From Sphingobacteriales bacterium (GTDB lineage: Bacteria; Bacteroidota; Bacteroidia; Chitinophagales; Chitinophagaceae), in NCBI GenBank assembly GCA_016200915.1, contig JACQDV010000002.1, positions 1-64,000 on the forward strand: a stretch of 64,000 nucleotides of DNA, read 5' to 3'. Positions 27,015 to 37,500 of this stretch are shown here, piece by piece. How positions within the stretch are numbered: position 1 is the first letter of the stretch; each line of letters begins with the position of its first letter. The position numbers and the translations under genes were made by a program. The notes beneath the pieces were generated by a model. The model saw only the letters and a list, made by a program, of their open reading frames with translations, searched no databases and had not been told where the DNA came from.

Positions 27015-30000
27015 TTATTGATTGGCTTTATTCTCAACCTTGGGTTTATTATCACCCAATCCTTCTTTCACCAGAGCAGCTTTTATCTTTTCAGCATATT
27101 GCTGCGTAAGCGCTTTATCCTTATCAACTGCTTTAGTTACTTCGGTTTTCAATCCATCCACTCTTGCTACCTGCAGGTTAGATGGTGCAGCTTCCTGCCC
27201 GCACAAAGCCTGATAGACATCGCTGATGTCTTCTCTCAGTCTTTTCTCATCTGCAAAGAAGGAAGTTTGTTTAGTAGGCACTAATGTTCCTCTTAACTCT
27301 TCCAGTTTATCAATGTATTCCTGGATGAGTTTTTTTACTTTATCACTTTTAACTTTTGCCAAATCTGCTTTTAATACCTGTTGTTTATTAGTAATGCCCT
27401 CTGTTAATGTTGCTAATTGTTCATGCAGGTTAAACAACTTCATGGCTGTTTCATACTGCACTTTGCGGTCTGCCATAGTGAATGTTGGTTTTTCTTCAGC
27501 CACCAACTGCATTTTATTATCATAGGTTTTATCACCTACTTTAATTTTTATACTGTATTCACCGGGTAATACTTGTGGAGCCGTCAAACCACTAAAATCT
27601 GGTTTAGTACCATTGGCAACTTTTGGCGGTGTGCTGCGCATATTCCAGTAAACCACGTTGATCCCTTTACGTTTTGTGCCGGGGATAGACTGAACCAGCT
27701 TACCTTCTTTATTATACACTTCTACTTTTACATCACCTACATTCAACCGGTTTTTAAAATAGTATTGAATAGGCGCCTGCTGGGAAGTATTACCACCATA
27801 CCAGCCATCGCCCTGTGTACCGCCAGTTTGCAGCTTGCCCATTGTAAGGTTCACCGGCTTGCCGGGAAATATCAACACTTCCTGTGAAGCAATATCCGAT
27901 GTCATGTTACGCATAGCAGTAATATTATCAACAATGATGATACCACGGCCATGGGTTGCCAAAATCAGATCATTCGTTACCGGGTTAATTTGTATGTCTC
28001 TTACTAATGCTTTCCATGGAATATTATTCTTCATACGAAACCATTTGTTACCACCATCTACGGTGGCAAACAAACCCATTTCTGTTCCAAGAAATAATAA
28101 ATCTTTATTCAGCAAGTCTTCCCTGATCTTATGTGCAAAGCCTGTAAACTCATCGCTGGTGAATCGTTTCCATGTTTTACCCATATCGGTTGATTTGGCT
28201 GCATATGTTCTGTGATCACCATACATATGGTTTTCAAAAGTGGCATACACAATATTTTTATCATAACGGCTTGGCTCAATACTGCTCACCCATGTTTGTG
28301 CCGGAATACCGGCAGCAGCATAATTAGCCGCAACATTGGTCCATGTTTTACCACCATCGGTTGTGTATTGAAGGTTACCATCATCGGTTCCCACCCAAAC
28401 AATATTATCATCCAAAGGAGATTCTGCGATAGTGAAAATAGTACAGTGATTTTCTGCTGAAGTATTATCTGCACTTAATCCACCAGATTTTTCCTGCTCC
28501 TGTTTCTTTTTATCATTGGTAGTTAAATCAGGAGATATTTTTGTCCATGTTGATCCTTTATCAGAAGAACGATATAAATATTGTGCACCCATATAAAGGT
28601 TCTTTTTATTTTTCGTTCCAATTACAATAGGAGTATTCCAGTTGAAACGAAGCTTTTCTTCACCTGCTCCCTGCTGAGGTTTAATTGTTACTGATGTTCC
28701 TTCTTTTACATCAATCCTTCCAATTTCGCCGCCCTGTGATTCAGCATAAACAAAATTATCATCAACTCCATCTGGCTGCACCCAAAAACCATCGCCACCA
28801 TACAAAGCTTTCCAATCTGCATTTTTTATTCCAAAAGGACTTTGACTGGGAGCATACCAGCTACCATTATCCTGCAAACCACCATATACATTGTAAGGAA
28901 TTTTACTGTCAAATGCTACATGATAGAATTGTGATACGGGCAGGGTTGCCAGTTGAATCCATGAAGCGCCTCTGTCAGTACTCATATATACACCGCCATC
29001 AGTTCCTAAATACAGTTGATTAGTATAAACCGGATTTACCCATAAAGCATGATGATCACTATGCACACCTGCACTGCTAAATCCGCCATCGGCAAAAGAA
29101 TAACCACCATCATCACTATAACTAAACTGGAAGCCGGGACGATAAACTCTTTTTGAATCTTTTGGATCAATTACCAGGCAAGAGAAATAGAAAGGACGGG
29201 AAACTACATTTACAGTTGAACTCTGCGATTTCCAGGTTTCCCCTCCATCATTAGAAATATATAAACCTGTTTTCTCTGCTTCAATAATCGCTACTAAGTG
29301 ATTAGGTTCACTTGGTGCCAATGCAATAGCAGTACGGCCGATTGGTTTTTTAGGAATACCATTGGTTAGTTCTTTCCATGTTTTACCACCATCAGTACTT
29401 TTAAAAATTCCGCTATTCGTGCCACCTGAACTAAAGGCATAAGGCTTACGGCGAAATTCCCAGGTAGTGGCATAGATGATACTGGTGTTAGATGGATCAA
29501 CAGCGATATCGGCGCAGCCTGTTTTTTCATTGATATAAAAAATCTTTTCAAAAGTTTTACCACCATCGGTTGATTTATATAATCCACGATGTTTGCTGTC
29601 ACTCCACAACGGGCCGGGTGCTGCGACGTAAACTGTATTTGAATTTTTAGGATCAATGATGATCTTACTGATATGCTCCGTACTATCTAATCCGCCAACT
29701 CTTGACCAGTTATCACCACCATCTGTTGTTTTATACAAACCTTCGCCGATAGAAACGGTATTACGCATATTGCTTTCACCCGTTCCCACATACACTGTTT
29801 TGGGATGCTGCTGATCTACTGCAATCGCACCAATGGACTGACAATATTTATCAAACACTGAATTAAAGGTTACACCGGCATTGGTTGTTTTCCATACACC
29901 ACCACCGGCTGTTCCTATATAGATCGTTCTGGGTTCATTGTCCACACCCTGTATTACAGTAGTTCTTCCACCCATCACAGCAGGGCCAATCTGTCTTGCC

Positions 30001-30089
30001 TGCATGGCGCCGAATGTTGCAGAAGTAACCTGTGCTGTTGAAATTTTTGAAAGGGAAACTATGGTTATAAAGAAAAATATCTTTTTCAT
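27015..30089 (-). CDS. VPS10/sortilin-like protein with Asp-box repeats (second paralogue)
   Basis: 1024 residues; the ATG at 30089 is preferred over one two codons upstream because it opens the signal peptide MKKIFFFITIVSLSKISTAQ. Asp-box motifs include TTDGGDNW, STDGGKTF, STDGGKTW, SNDGGETW, STDRGASW and TTDGGKTW. The order of parts (propeller, Ig-like segment around KVEVYNKEGKLVQ, helical tail) parallels the protein at 21220-24354, so the two are paralogues. The tail carries many K, E and Q, and no type IX sorting domain is seen. Function is unknown; placement around a GH31 enzyme suggests a role in glycan or polymer use. Confidence 0.82.
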   Translation of the reverse strand: MKKIFFFITIVSLSKISTAQVTSATFGAMQARQIGPAVMGGRTTVIQGVDNEPRTIYIGTAGGGVWKTTNAGVTFNSVFDKYCQSIGAIAVDQQHPKTVYVGTGESNMRNTVSIGEGLYKTTDGGDNWSRVGGLDSTEHISKIIIDPKNSNTVYVAAPGPLWSDSKHRGLYKSTDGGKTFEKIFYINEKTGCADIAVDPSNTSIIYATTWEFRRKPYAFSSGGTNSGIFKSTDGGKTWKELTNGIPKKPIGRTAIALAPSEPNHLVAIIEAEKTGLYISNDGGETWKSQSSTVNVVSRPFYFSCLVIDPKDSKRVYRPGFQFSYSDDGGYSFADGGFSSAGVHSDHHALWVNPVYTNQLYLGTDGGVYMSTDRGASWIQLATLPVSQFYHVAFDSKIPYNVYGGLQDNGSWYAPSQSPFGIKNADWKALYGGDGFWVQPDGVDDNFVYAESQGGEIGRIDVKEGTSVTIKPQQGAGEEKLRFNWNTPIVIGTKNKKNLYMGAQYLYRSSDKGSTWTKISPDLTTNDKKKQEQEKSGGLSADNTSAENHCTIFTIAESPLDDNIVWVGTDDGNLQYTTDGGKTWTNVAANYAAAGIPAQTWVSSIEPSRYDKNIVYATFENHMYGDHRTYAAKSTDMGKTWKRFTSDEFTGFAHKIREDLLNKDLLFLGTEMGLFATVDGGNKWFRMKNNIPWKALVRDIQINPVTNDLILATHGRGIIIVDNITAMRNMTSDIASQEVLIFPGKPVNLTMGKLQTGGTQGDGWYGGNTSQQAPIQYYFKNRLNVGDVKVEVYNKEGKLVQSIPGTKRKGINVVYWNMRSTPPKVANGTKPDFSGLTAPQVLPGEYSIKIKVGDKTYDNKMQLVAEEKPTFTMADRKVQYETAMKLFNLHEQLATLTEGITNKQQVLKADLAKVKSDKVKKLIQEYIDKLEELRGTLVPTKQTSFFADEKRLREDISDVYQALCGQEAAPSNLQVARVDGLKTEVTKAVDKDKALTQQYAEKIKAALVKEGLGDNKPKVENKANQ

Positions 30090-30121
30090 AAACATTTTAT
30101 TAATTGGTTGAACGAAAAGGT

Positions 30122-30814
30122 TTACTTTTTGGATTCAAATAATTTGTTATCGATGTCTTTATTCAGTTCAATGGTATCGAAGCTGACATTATCAATAACA
30201 AAAGCGAACAATATTCCTTCTTTTGTTTTTTGGAAATTGTAGTAATTGGAAATGTTTGTGAATTCCTGCCCGTTGCTGATGCCTTTTACTTTAGTGCGGA
30301 TGACATAATAATTTTCCGGATCGATATAAAAGAAAATAGTTTTACCATTGTTAAGACTTGCTTTCAGCTGAACCGCATCCACCCCATCCACATCTTCAGG
30401 ATCCATTAATTCAAGTGTATGTCCTTTAGCTGCATAATCGAGCAATACCGTTTGCTGATCCAGTTCATCCTGTGCCAGCTTAACATCTTCCGCTGTCATG
30501 CGTTCAGGATTAGCCATCCCGTTAAAAGGACTGAAATTAAAACCGGAATCTTTTAATACGATTTGAAATGCTGTTAATCCATTAAAACTATAATCTGTTC
30601 TTTCGGCTTTGCCGTTAACACAATAATAGTTGAAAGGAATCTTCTGGCCGCCAATGTCGAGGCTGCCTAATTTTTTTACTGTTTTAATAGTGAGCAATTT
30701 TTCTTTTCCGCCCATTGCATCAATTACTTTAGCGGCTACTTCATCTGCCGTTTTTTGTGCCATTGCCGATGCTATAAAAAACAGCAGGGCAATCGTTGTG
30801 AATGTCCGTTTCAT
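30122..30814 (-). CDS. LolA-like outer-membrane lipoprotein-sorting family protein (paralogue A)
   Basis: 230 residues from the ATG at 30814, which starts the signal peptide MKRTFTTIALLFFIASAMAQ; an ATG seven codons upstream is less likely. The mature part begins with an amphipathic helix (DEVAAKVIDAMGGKEKLLTI) and continues with alternating beta strands, as in LolA/LolB-like folds. It shares DYAAKGHTLELMDPED and a Tyr-rich segment with the next gene. It would be periplasmic. Family assignment is by pattern, not by a unique motif. Confidence 0.7.
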   Translation of the reverse strand: MKRTFTTIALLFFIASAMAQKTADEVAAKVIDAMGGKEKLLTIKTVKKLGSLDIGGQKIPFNYYCVNGKAERTDYSFNGLTAFQIVLKDSGFNFSPFNGMANPERMTAEDVKLAQDELDQQTVLLDYAAKGHTLELMDPEDVDGVDAVQLKASLNNGKTIFFYIDPENYYVIRTKVKGISNGQEFTNISNYYNFQKTKEGILFAFVIDNVSFDTIELNKDIDNKLFESKK

Positions 30815-30854
30815 GTTCATGGTTTTATATGTCAAATATTCAAAGAATATATTA

Positions 30855-30889
30855 CAAAAAATGGCAGTCCATCATAGGGAACTGCCATT
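30855..30889 (-). terminator. Terminator between the two LolA-like genes
   Basis: AATGGCAGT / ACTGCCATT forms a 9-bp perfect stem with a 12-nt loop; on the minus strand TTTTTTG follows directly. It terminates the gene ending at 30917, so the downstream paralogue probably has a separate promoter. Confidence 0.8.
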
Positions 30890-30916
30890 CATATAAATAA
30901 AATTATCCAGTACTCA

Positions 30917-31642
30917 TTACTGAGCTTTGTATTTGCTTTCCTCAACCGGCTTGTTTACCTCAATTTTTTCATAATTGAGGCTTCCTCCAAATCCACCTGT
31001 TGTAGTGGTGGTAAAAGGAAAGATATAACCATCATCTGTTTTGGCATAGTTGGAATATTTCACCACAATTTCTGCGTCAGGATTCATGCCCGGGCCACCG
31101 CCCATTCCTGTACTGCCAGCTTTAAAACTTAAATGATCCAAATAGTAAGTGGATGCTTCAATAAAATAAAACTGCTCATTACCACCTTTGAGTGTGAGTT
31201 TGATCTTGTAATAATCTTTGCCATCAGCAGTTTCTTTTCCCATCAATTCTGCTTTATGTCCTTTCGCTGCATAATCAACTAAAGGACTTTGGCAATCCAA
31301 CTGAAATTCCTGGCGATGATATTGCTCATCTTTCATTGGATTTACATTTCCCTGGCGATCGGTATTCCATCCGCCTTTATCAGTTATCAGCGTAATACCG
31401 GTTCCCATTCCAAAATTTATTTCACGACGAAAAAGTTTATTATGTTCTTTCCAGATACTGATGGTAATTTCATTTCCATTGGCACCTACTATCACTCCTT
31501 CCATATGAATCGTTTTAATAGAAGCCAGTTTATCTTTTCCGCCCATTGCCTCAATATGTTTACTGATAATTTCGTCAAGTGTTTGAGCTTTAGCAACTGT
31601 CACGGCCATCAGCGTCATGGCAAACAAACATATCTTTTTCAT
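30917..31642 (-). CDS. LolA-like outer-membrane lipoprotein-sorting family protein (paralogue B)
   Basis: 241 residues from the ATG at 31642, which opens the signal peptide MKKICLFAMTLMAVTVAKAQ; the frame is open 25 codons further without a better start. TLDEIISKHIEAMGGKDKLA and DYAAKGHKAELMGKE show it is a paralogue of the protein at 30122-30814. A Gly/Met-rich loop (GSTGMGGGPGMNPD) is distinctive. Predicted periplasmic beta-fold; ligand unknown. Confidence 0.7.
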   Translation of the reverse strand: MKKICLFAMTLMAVTVAKAQTLDEIISKHIEAMGGKDKLASIKTIHMEGVIVGANGNEITISIWKEHNKLFRREINFGMGTGITLITDKGGWNTDRQGNVNPMKDEQYHRQEFQLDCQSPLVDYAAKGHKAELMGKETADGKDYYKIKLTLKGGNEQFYFIEASTYYLDHLSFKAGSTGMGGGPGMNPDAEIVVKYSNYAKTDDGYIFPFTTTTTGGFGGSLNYEKIEVNKPVEESKYKAQ

Positions 31643-31733
31643 TTTTTTGAAATTTAGAACATCAAATGTAGCAAACATTGCTGCAGATAAACCAATAATA
31701 TTTAACTTGACCACCAATTAACAAAAACCGGCT

Positions 31734-33410
31734 ATGAGCAGCTTTTCAATACAGGGAAATATTGTTGACATTTTTAATAAAACTATTTATTACGGTGAGG
31801 TTACTGTGGAAAATGGAAAGATAAAATCCATTCAACCACAAACCACAAACCATAAACCACAAACGCATTTTATTCTTCCCGGCTTTATTGACAGTCATGT
31901 CCATATTGAAAGTTCCATGCTGGTACCATCTGAATTTGCCAAACTGGCCGTAGTGCATGGAACGGTTGCTACCATTAGTGATCCGCATGAAATAGCCAAT
32001 GTGTGCGGAATGAAAGGTGTGGAGTTCATGATTGAAAACGGAAAAACTGTTCCTTTCAAATTCAATTTTGGTGCACCCAGTTGTGTGCCTGCTACCACTT
32101 TTGAAACAGCCGGTGCAACTCTAAATGCTGATGATGTAAAAAAATTATTAGAGAGAGATGAAATAAAATATCTGAGTGAGATGATGAACTTCCCAGGCGT
32201 GTTGCATAAGGATGAAGAGGTGATGAAAAAGATTGCAGCTGCACATGCATTGGGAAAACCAGTTGATGGTCATGCGCCGGGTCTTCGTGGCGAAGATGCC
32301 AGAAAATATATCGAAGGCATTACTCCCTCTTCAGGGGGCCAGGGGGCTACCGACCACGAATGTTTTACTGCCGAAGAAGCATTGGGTAAGTTGAAATATG
32401 GAATGAAGATTTTGATCCGTGAAGGAAGTGCTGCTAAAAATTTTGAAGCATTAATTGGTTTGATGAATGATCATTATGAAATGATGATGTTTTGCAGCGA
32501 TGATAAACATCCGGATAGTTTAGTGGCAGGTCATATCAATCAACTTTGTGCAAGAGCAGTAGCGAAAGGCATTGATGTATTTAAAGTATTGCAGGCAGCC
32601 TGTGTTAATCCGGTGTTGCATTATAAATTAGATGTTGGTTTATTGAGAGAAGGTGATGCGGCTGATTTTATTGTAGCTGAAGATTTGACAAACTTCAACA
32701 TCATTCAAACTTATATTAATGGAAAATTAGTAGCAGAGAACGGAATATCGTCCATCGTCAGTCGTCCATCGTCTATCATTAATAATTTTTCCTGTGACAA
32801 AAAACCAATTGACGCTTTCAAATACAAATTAGATAAATGGGGCGAAGAAGAAAGTTATGAACAGGTGAATGTGATTGAAGCATTAGATGGTCAGCTCATC
32901 ACCAATCGTTTGATAAGGGACATCAACGATGTGATCATTAAAAATGGTTATTTAGAAAGCAATCCGGCAACGGATATTTTAAAAATAGTTGTAGTAAACC
33001 GTTACAACAATGCGCCTGTCGCCAAATCATTTATTAAAAACTTTGGGTTTAAGAAAGGAGCGATTGCTTCATCAGTGGCGCATGATTCACATAATATTGT
33101 TGCTGTGGGTGTGGATGATGAAAGTTTATGCAGAGCTGTGAACCTGGTAATTGAAGCGAATGGTGGCGTTAGCTGTGTGGATGGAAATAAAGAAATGATT
33201 TTATCACTTCCTGTCGCTGGTTTAATGAGCAACGAAGATGGATATAAAATTGCTGATGATTACACTGCTATTGATGCGATGGCTAAATCACTTGGCTCAT
33301 CTTTAGCAGCACCATTTATGACATTATCATTTATGGCATTGCTCGTAATCCCTCATATAAAATTAAGTGACAAAGGTTTGTTCGACGGAGATGCTTTTCG
33401 GTTTGTATAA
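31734..33410 (+). CDS. ade: Adenine deaminase
   Basis: 558 residues, within the family range. It converts adenine to hypoxanthine for purine salvage. Metal-binding amidohydrolase motifs are visible: [34 protein letters not shown] and SDDKHPD. The C-terminal half has [12 protein letters not shown] and the typical [20 protein letters not shown] ending. Two short stretches look foreign: [12 protein letters not shown], made of a CCACAAA-type repeat at 31834-31864, and [13 protein letters not shown], made of a CGTCCATCGTC repeat at 32748-32777. Both keep the frame and lie at loop positions. The gene is divergent from the LolA-like pair. Confidence 0.93.
   Translation: MSSFSIQGNIVDIFNKTIYYGEVTVENGKIKSIQPQTTNHKPQTHFILPGFIDSHVHIESSMLVPSEFAKLAVVHGTVATISDPHEIANVCGMKGVEFMIENGKTVPFKFNFGAPSCVPATTFETAGATLNADDVKKLLERDEIKYLSEMMNFPGVLHKDEEVMKKIAAAHALGKPVDGHAPGLRGEDARKYIEGITPSSGGQGATDHECFTAEEALGKLKYGMKILIREGSAAKNFEALIGLMNDHYEMMMFCSDDKHPDSLVAGHINQLCARAVAKGIDVFKVLQAACVNPVLHYKLDVGLLREGDAADFIVAEDLTNFNIIQTYINGKLVAENGISSIVSRPSSIINNFSCDKKPIDAFKYKLDKWGEEESYEQVNVIEALDGQLITNRLIRDINDVIIKNGYLESNPATDILKIVVVNRYNNAPVAKSFIKNFGFKKGAIASSVAHDSHNIVAVGVDDESLCRAVNLVIEANGGVSCVDGNKEMILSLPVAGLMSNEDGYKIADDYTAIDAMAKSLGSSLAAPFMTLSFMALLVIPHIKLSDKGLFDGDAFRFV
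31834..31864 (+). repeat. In-frame CCACAAAC-type repeat inside ade
   Basis: A 31-nt run of AACCACAAAC/AACCATAAAC units lies within the ade reading frame and encodes [10 protein letters not shown] between the first strand and the [10 protein letters not shown] motif. The same type of repeat is found inside anmK at 53729-53762. Confidence 0.75.
32748..32777 (+). repeat. In-frame CGTCCATCGTC repeat inside ade
   Basis: TCGTCCATCGTCAG is followed at once by TCGTCCATCGTCTA. It encodes [10 protein letters not shown] just after the GKLVAENG strand of ade, a second apparent repeat insertion in the same gene. Confidence 0.65.
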
Positions 33411-33455
33411 ACCGCTCTTTTCTTTACAAAATTTATTTTGTGTTATCTTTATACT

Positions 33456-33758
33456 ATGTCTGTAAAACAAAAACCAATATTTGACAAAAGGATTTTTTGG
33501 GATGTTGATTTTGAAAAAATCAACTACGATACAAAAGCCAATTTTGTGATAGAGCGGGTATTTGAACGGGGCGATGTGGAAGACATCCGCAACTGCCGCC
33601 GTTATTATGGCGATGAAAAAGTTGCAGAGGCCTTATTAAATGCAAAATTTCTTCCTGAAACAACAATGTATTTAGCCAGCGCTGTTATAAACAGACCATT
33701 AAAAGATTTCAGATGTTACACACTGAGACAGTTGAACCCCCGACTTTTTCCTTATTAG
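33456..33758 (+). CDS. Putative antitoxin of an AbiEii-type pair (DUF6922-like)
   Basis: 100 residues from the ATG at 33456. The sequence (KRIFWDVDFEKINYD, RVFERGDVEDIRNCRRYYGD, RFPLKD-like end) resembles the small proteins that accompany AbiEii nucleotidyltransferases in Bacteroidota. The C-terminus overlaps the toxin gene by 46 nt in another frame, implying translational coupling. A TATCTTTA box ends 4 nt before the ATG. The role as antitoxin is inferred from gene order. Confidence 0.65.
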   Translation: MSVKQKPIFDKRIFWDVDFEKINYDTKANFVIERVFERGDVEDIRNCRRYYGDEKVAEALLNAKFLPETTMYLASAVINRPLKDFRCYTLRQLNPRLFPY

Positions 33759-34339
33759 CTGAATTAATGAACATGCCTGCATTAAAGGGTTTCTCCCTGG
33801 TTGGCGGTACAGCATTATCACTTTTATATGGGCACCGAAAATCAGATGACCTGGATTTATTTTCAACTGAACTATTTGAAAATGCAGAAGTAATTGCTGC
33901 CCTTGAAAATAAATTTAAGTCATCATTTACTTACCGCACCACCAACCCACGATTTGGTGTGTTTTGTTTTATTGACAACATAAAAGTTGATGTAATCCGT
34001 CACCCTCATCCGCTAATAAGACCCGTGAATACAATTGATGCTCTTCGTTTTTTTTCTTCTGAAGATATCATCGCCATGAAAGTACAGGCCGTTTTAGGGC
34101 GGGCTAAGAAAAAAGATTTTTGGGACATAGCTGAACTGCTGCAGCATTTTTCGGTGAATGATTTTATCCAGTTTCATAAAGAAAAATACACCTCACAAAA
34201 TTTACTCATTACCGTTCCGCAAGCCATCACCTATTTTGCAGACGCTGAAGATGGCGAAGACCCCATCAGCTTAAAAAATCAAACATGGGATACAGTGAAA
34301 GCTTTTATTAATTCAAAGGTAAGTGCCTATTTAAAATAA
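33713..34339 (+). CDS. AbiEii/AbiGii-family nucleotidyltransferase (putative toxin)
   Basis: 208 residues. The nucleotidyltransferase signature is clear: LVGGTALSLLYGHRKSDDLDLFS, with the GG, the helix-borne serine and the DLD metal ligands, and then EDIIAMKVQAVLGRAKKKDFWDIAELL. AbiEii proteins act as toxins of type IV-like toxin-antitoxin systems and can give abortive phage infection; this is family knowledge, not shown here. The gene overlaps the putative antitoxin by 46 nt. The pair is followed by an Oar-like receptor gene with its own promoter. Confidence 0.85.
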   Translation: MLHTETVEPPTFSLLAELMNMPALKGFSLVGGTALSLLYGHRKSDDLDLFSTELFENAEVIAALENKFKSSFTYRTTNPRFGVFCFIDNIKVDVIRHPHPLIRPVNTIDALRFFSSEDIIAMKVQAVLGRAKKKDFWDIAELLQHFSVNDFIQFHKEKYTSQNLLITVPQAITYFADAEDGEDPISLKNQTWDTVKAFINSKVSAYLK

Positions 34340-34484
34340 AGCGGCAAAGATTTGTTCTACGGAGACACCTTTTCTTTCGTCTGATACAAAAAAATTTGCA
34401 ATTCCAATATTAATTTTTCAAAATTTTATCGCAGGGTTTACAATCTGTGTAAAACGCAGTAAATAACAATTTGTTAATCTCTCC

Positions 34485-34492
34485 TACCTTTG
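34485..34492 (+). promoter_or_regulatory. -7 promoter box before the TonB-dependent receptor
   Basis: TACCTTTG is an exact TAnnTTTG match 17 nt before the ATG at 34510. It lies downstream of an alternative TTG start at 34471, which rules that start out. No good -33 TTTG is seen at the right distance. Confidence 0.5.
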
Positions 34493-34509
34493 CAGCAAAT
34501 TTTACTGTT

Positions 34510-37500
34510 ATGAGAAACTTCAACCGGCTAAAAAAGGCTGTTGTCTTTTTTATCTTCCTCTTCATTAGCATCAATCAATTATTAGCTCAGGTAACAACGG
34601 CTACTTTAAGCGGTATTGTAAAAGACCCAAAAGGTGCACCGTTATCTTCCGCCACCATTTTATTGGAGTTTCCGGATGCCGGTATCAGGCAATCGGTTAC
34701 TACCAAATCTGACGGGCGGTTTACTATTCCCAACCTTCGGGTGGGCGGCCCATACAAGGTTACGGTTACGCATGTAACTTACCAGCAACAGGTGCAGGAA
34801 AATATTTTCCTGGAATTGGGTCAAAACTCTGCCCTTGAATTTTTATTAAAAGAAAAAACCACCGAACTGGAAAAAGTAGTGGTAACAGGTTCAAGAGTAT
34901 TTGACAATAAAAGAACCGGCGCTTCTACCAATATCAACAGCCGGCTTTTAAAGGCATTACCTACCATCTCCCGATCAGCTGATGATTTTCTTCGTTTAAC
35001 ACCATCTGCTTCTGCTACCTACAACGGTATCTCCTTTGCAGGAAGAAACGGGCAGTACAATAATTTTTCTTTGGATGGTGCGGTATTCAACAATCCTTTT
35101 GGTTTGGATGCACCAACACCCGGCGGACAAACCAATGCACAGCCCATTTCATTGGACGCTATTGACCAGATACAGGTAAACATTGCACCGTATGATATTA
35201 CACAAGCTGGTTTCACCGGTGCTGGTGTAAACACTGTAACAAAATCCGGCAGCAACAACTACAGCGGAACTGTATATGCATTTTACCGTAACCAGGATTT
35301 TAGTGGTAAAAAAGTAGATAAGAATAAAATTGTTGTTCCTGATCTGAGTCAATTACAGGCAGGATTTACTTCTGGCGGCGCTATCAAAAAAAATAAGTTG
35401 TTCTACTTCCTCAGTTTTGAAACAGAACAGCGTAGAGATCAACCCACCAGTTATGTAGCCCGTACTGCCAACAATGCCAACAATGCAAACACTTCCCGTG
35501 TATTGGAATCTGACCTGATTGCAGTAAGTAATATTTTAAAACAAAAGTTTGGATATGAAACTGGTCCATACCAGGGTTTCACCTATGATCAGAAGAATTA
35601 TAAGTGGCTGGCCAAATTAGACTGGAACATTAATTCTATTTCCAAGCTTTCTTTTACTTATAATGGATTAAATGCCATCAAAGGTAAACCTGCTCACCCA
35701 AGTGCTATTCGCCGCCGTGGGCCGGATTACACCACTATGCAATACAAGAATTCTGGTTATGAAATTCAAAACATACTTCACTCCTTTAACGCAGAATTAA
35801 AATCTAACTGGCAGGGAAACTATGCTAATAAATTAAGAGTAGTGTATAGTGTTTTCAGAGACAGAAGAAATCCATTCTCCTCTCCTTTCCCTGTATTGAA
35901 CATTACCAAGAATGGAACAATGTATATAGCAGCAGGTCATGAACCTTTTTCTATTCATAACCGTTTAACGCAGGATGCATTGCAGTTAACAGACAACTTC
36001 AACATCTTTGCTAAAAATCATACACTCACTTTTGGCGCATCCTTTGAATCATTCAAATTTGGCAACTCATTTAATTTAGTAGGTTATGGCCCTGCATTAT
36101 TCAGTGATGCAGACATACAAACTTTTAAAGACAGTGTACCTGTCAGCGGTAAATATGTATTCGGCGCTTATCCTTTGGATGTGGATGTGGCCGGTGCCGC
36201 TGCTGCTGCCAAAGCTGATAAATGGGCATGGTATTATTTAACTGTTGGACAACTATCTGCTTACGCACAGGATGAATGGCAGGTATCAGATAAATTCAGA
36301 TTAACTTATGGAATAAGGGCAGATGCTCCTCAATATTACAATGCTAAATATGTTGCTCCTGATGGATCAACCAGCAAACCAACTGTTCAAAATAATGATA
36401 ACCTTACTTTGTTTGATAAAGATGGTAAACCCATAACTAACGGTGCCGGTAAACAGTTAGATAATACCAAATTCCCCAGCAAAAAATTGTTACTCTCTCC
36501 ACGTGTAGGATTTAATTTTGATGTTACCGGTGATAAAACAATTCAAATCAGGGGAGGAAGTGGTTTATTTACTGGTCGCTTCCCGTTTGTATGGGTAGGC
36601 AACCAGGTGGGTAATCCTTTTAGCTTTTTTTATTGTGTAACTGATAAAAGCTTTAAATGGCCACAGGTTTGGCGTTCAAATCTTGGTGCAGATTTTAAAT
36701 TAAAAACAGGAACAGTTATTACCACAGATATTGCATATACCAAAGATGTAAATGCAATGATGGTTCGCAACTATAACTTAGGTACTCCTACCGGTACACT
36801 CAACAGTGGCACTGGAGATAACCGCAAAGTCTATAAAGCAAGCGATAAAGGTACTGACGGTTTATTTTCAACAACAAATGCTTATGTATTTACTAATACC
36901 AAAGTTGGATATCAATTTAACTGGTCAGTACAGGCACAACAGAATTTTAAAAATGGATGGTATGCGATGGCAGGATATAATTTCCTCATTGCAAAAGATG
37001 CCAGCTCTGTATCTGCTGAAATTTCCAGTGATGCATTTGACCGCAATCCCATTCTTAATAACGCTAACCAGGCCATTGAATCCAATTCATTGTATGGTAA
37101 CAAGCATCGTTTTATTGCTGCGGCTACCAAACGGTTTGAATATGGACAAGATAAAAAATATGCTACAACCATTTCACTCTTTGGTTCCTGGACCAGCGGT
37201 AACCGTTTTGCTTATATCTATGGCGGAGATATTAATAATGATGGTACGGCTTCAAATGATCTTTTATATGTGCCAACGGATGGTGAAATCGATAACATGA
37301 CCTTTGCACCATTAACCGATGTAAATGGTAATACACAATCTGCGGCGGCACAAAAGGCTGCTTATAAAGCTTTCATCGCACAGGATAAATATCTTAGCGG
37401 ACGCAGAGGTAAACATACAGAAAAATATGCCGGTGAAAATCCATGGTTTAACCAGGTGGATATGCGCATATTACAGGACTTCAATTTTAAAAATGGTTCT

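Noticed and set aside
26894-27055. N-terminal extension of the GH31 reading frame by 54 codons
   Set aside because: The stretch covers two perfect hairpins that terminate the upstream gene, and the ATG at 26893 opens a proper signal peptide.
34471-34509. TTG start of the TonB-dependent receptor
   Set aside because: It lies upstream of the -7 box at 34485-34492, and the ATG at 34510 starts the signal peptide.
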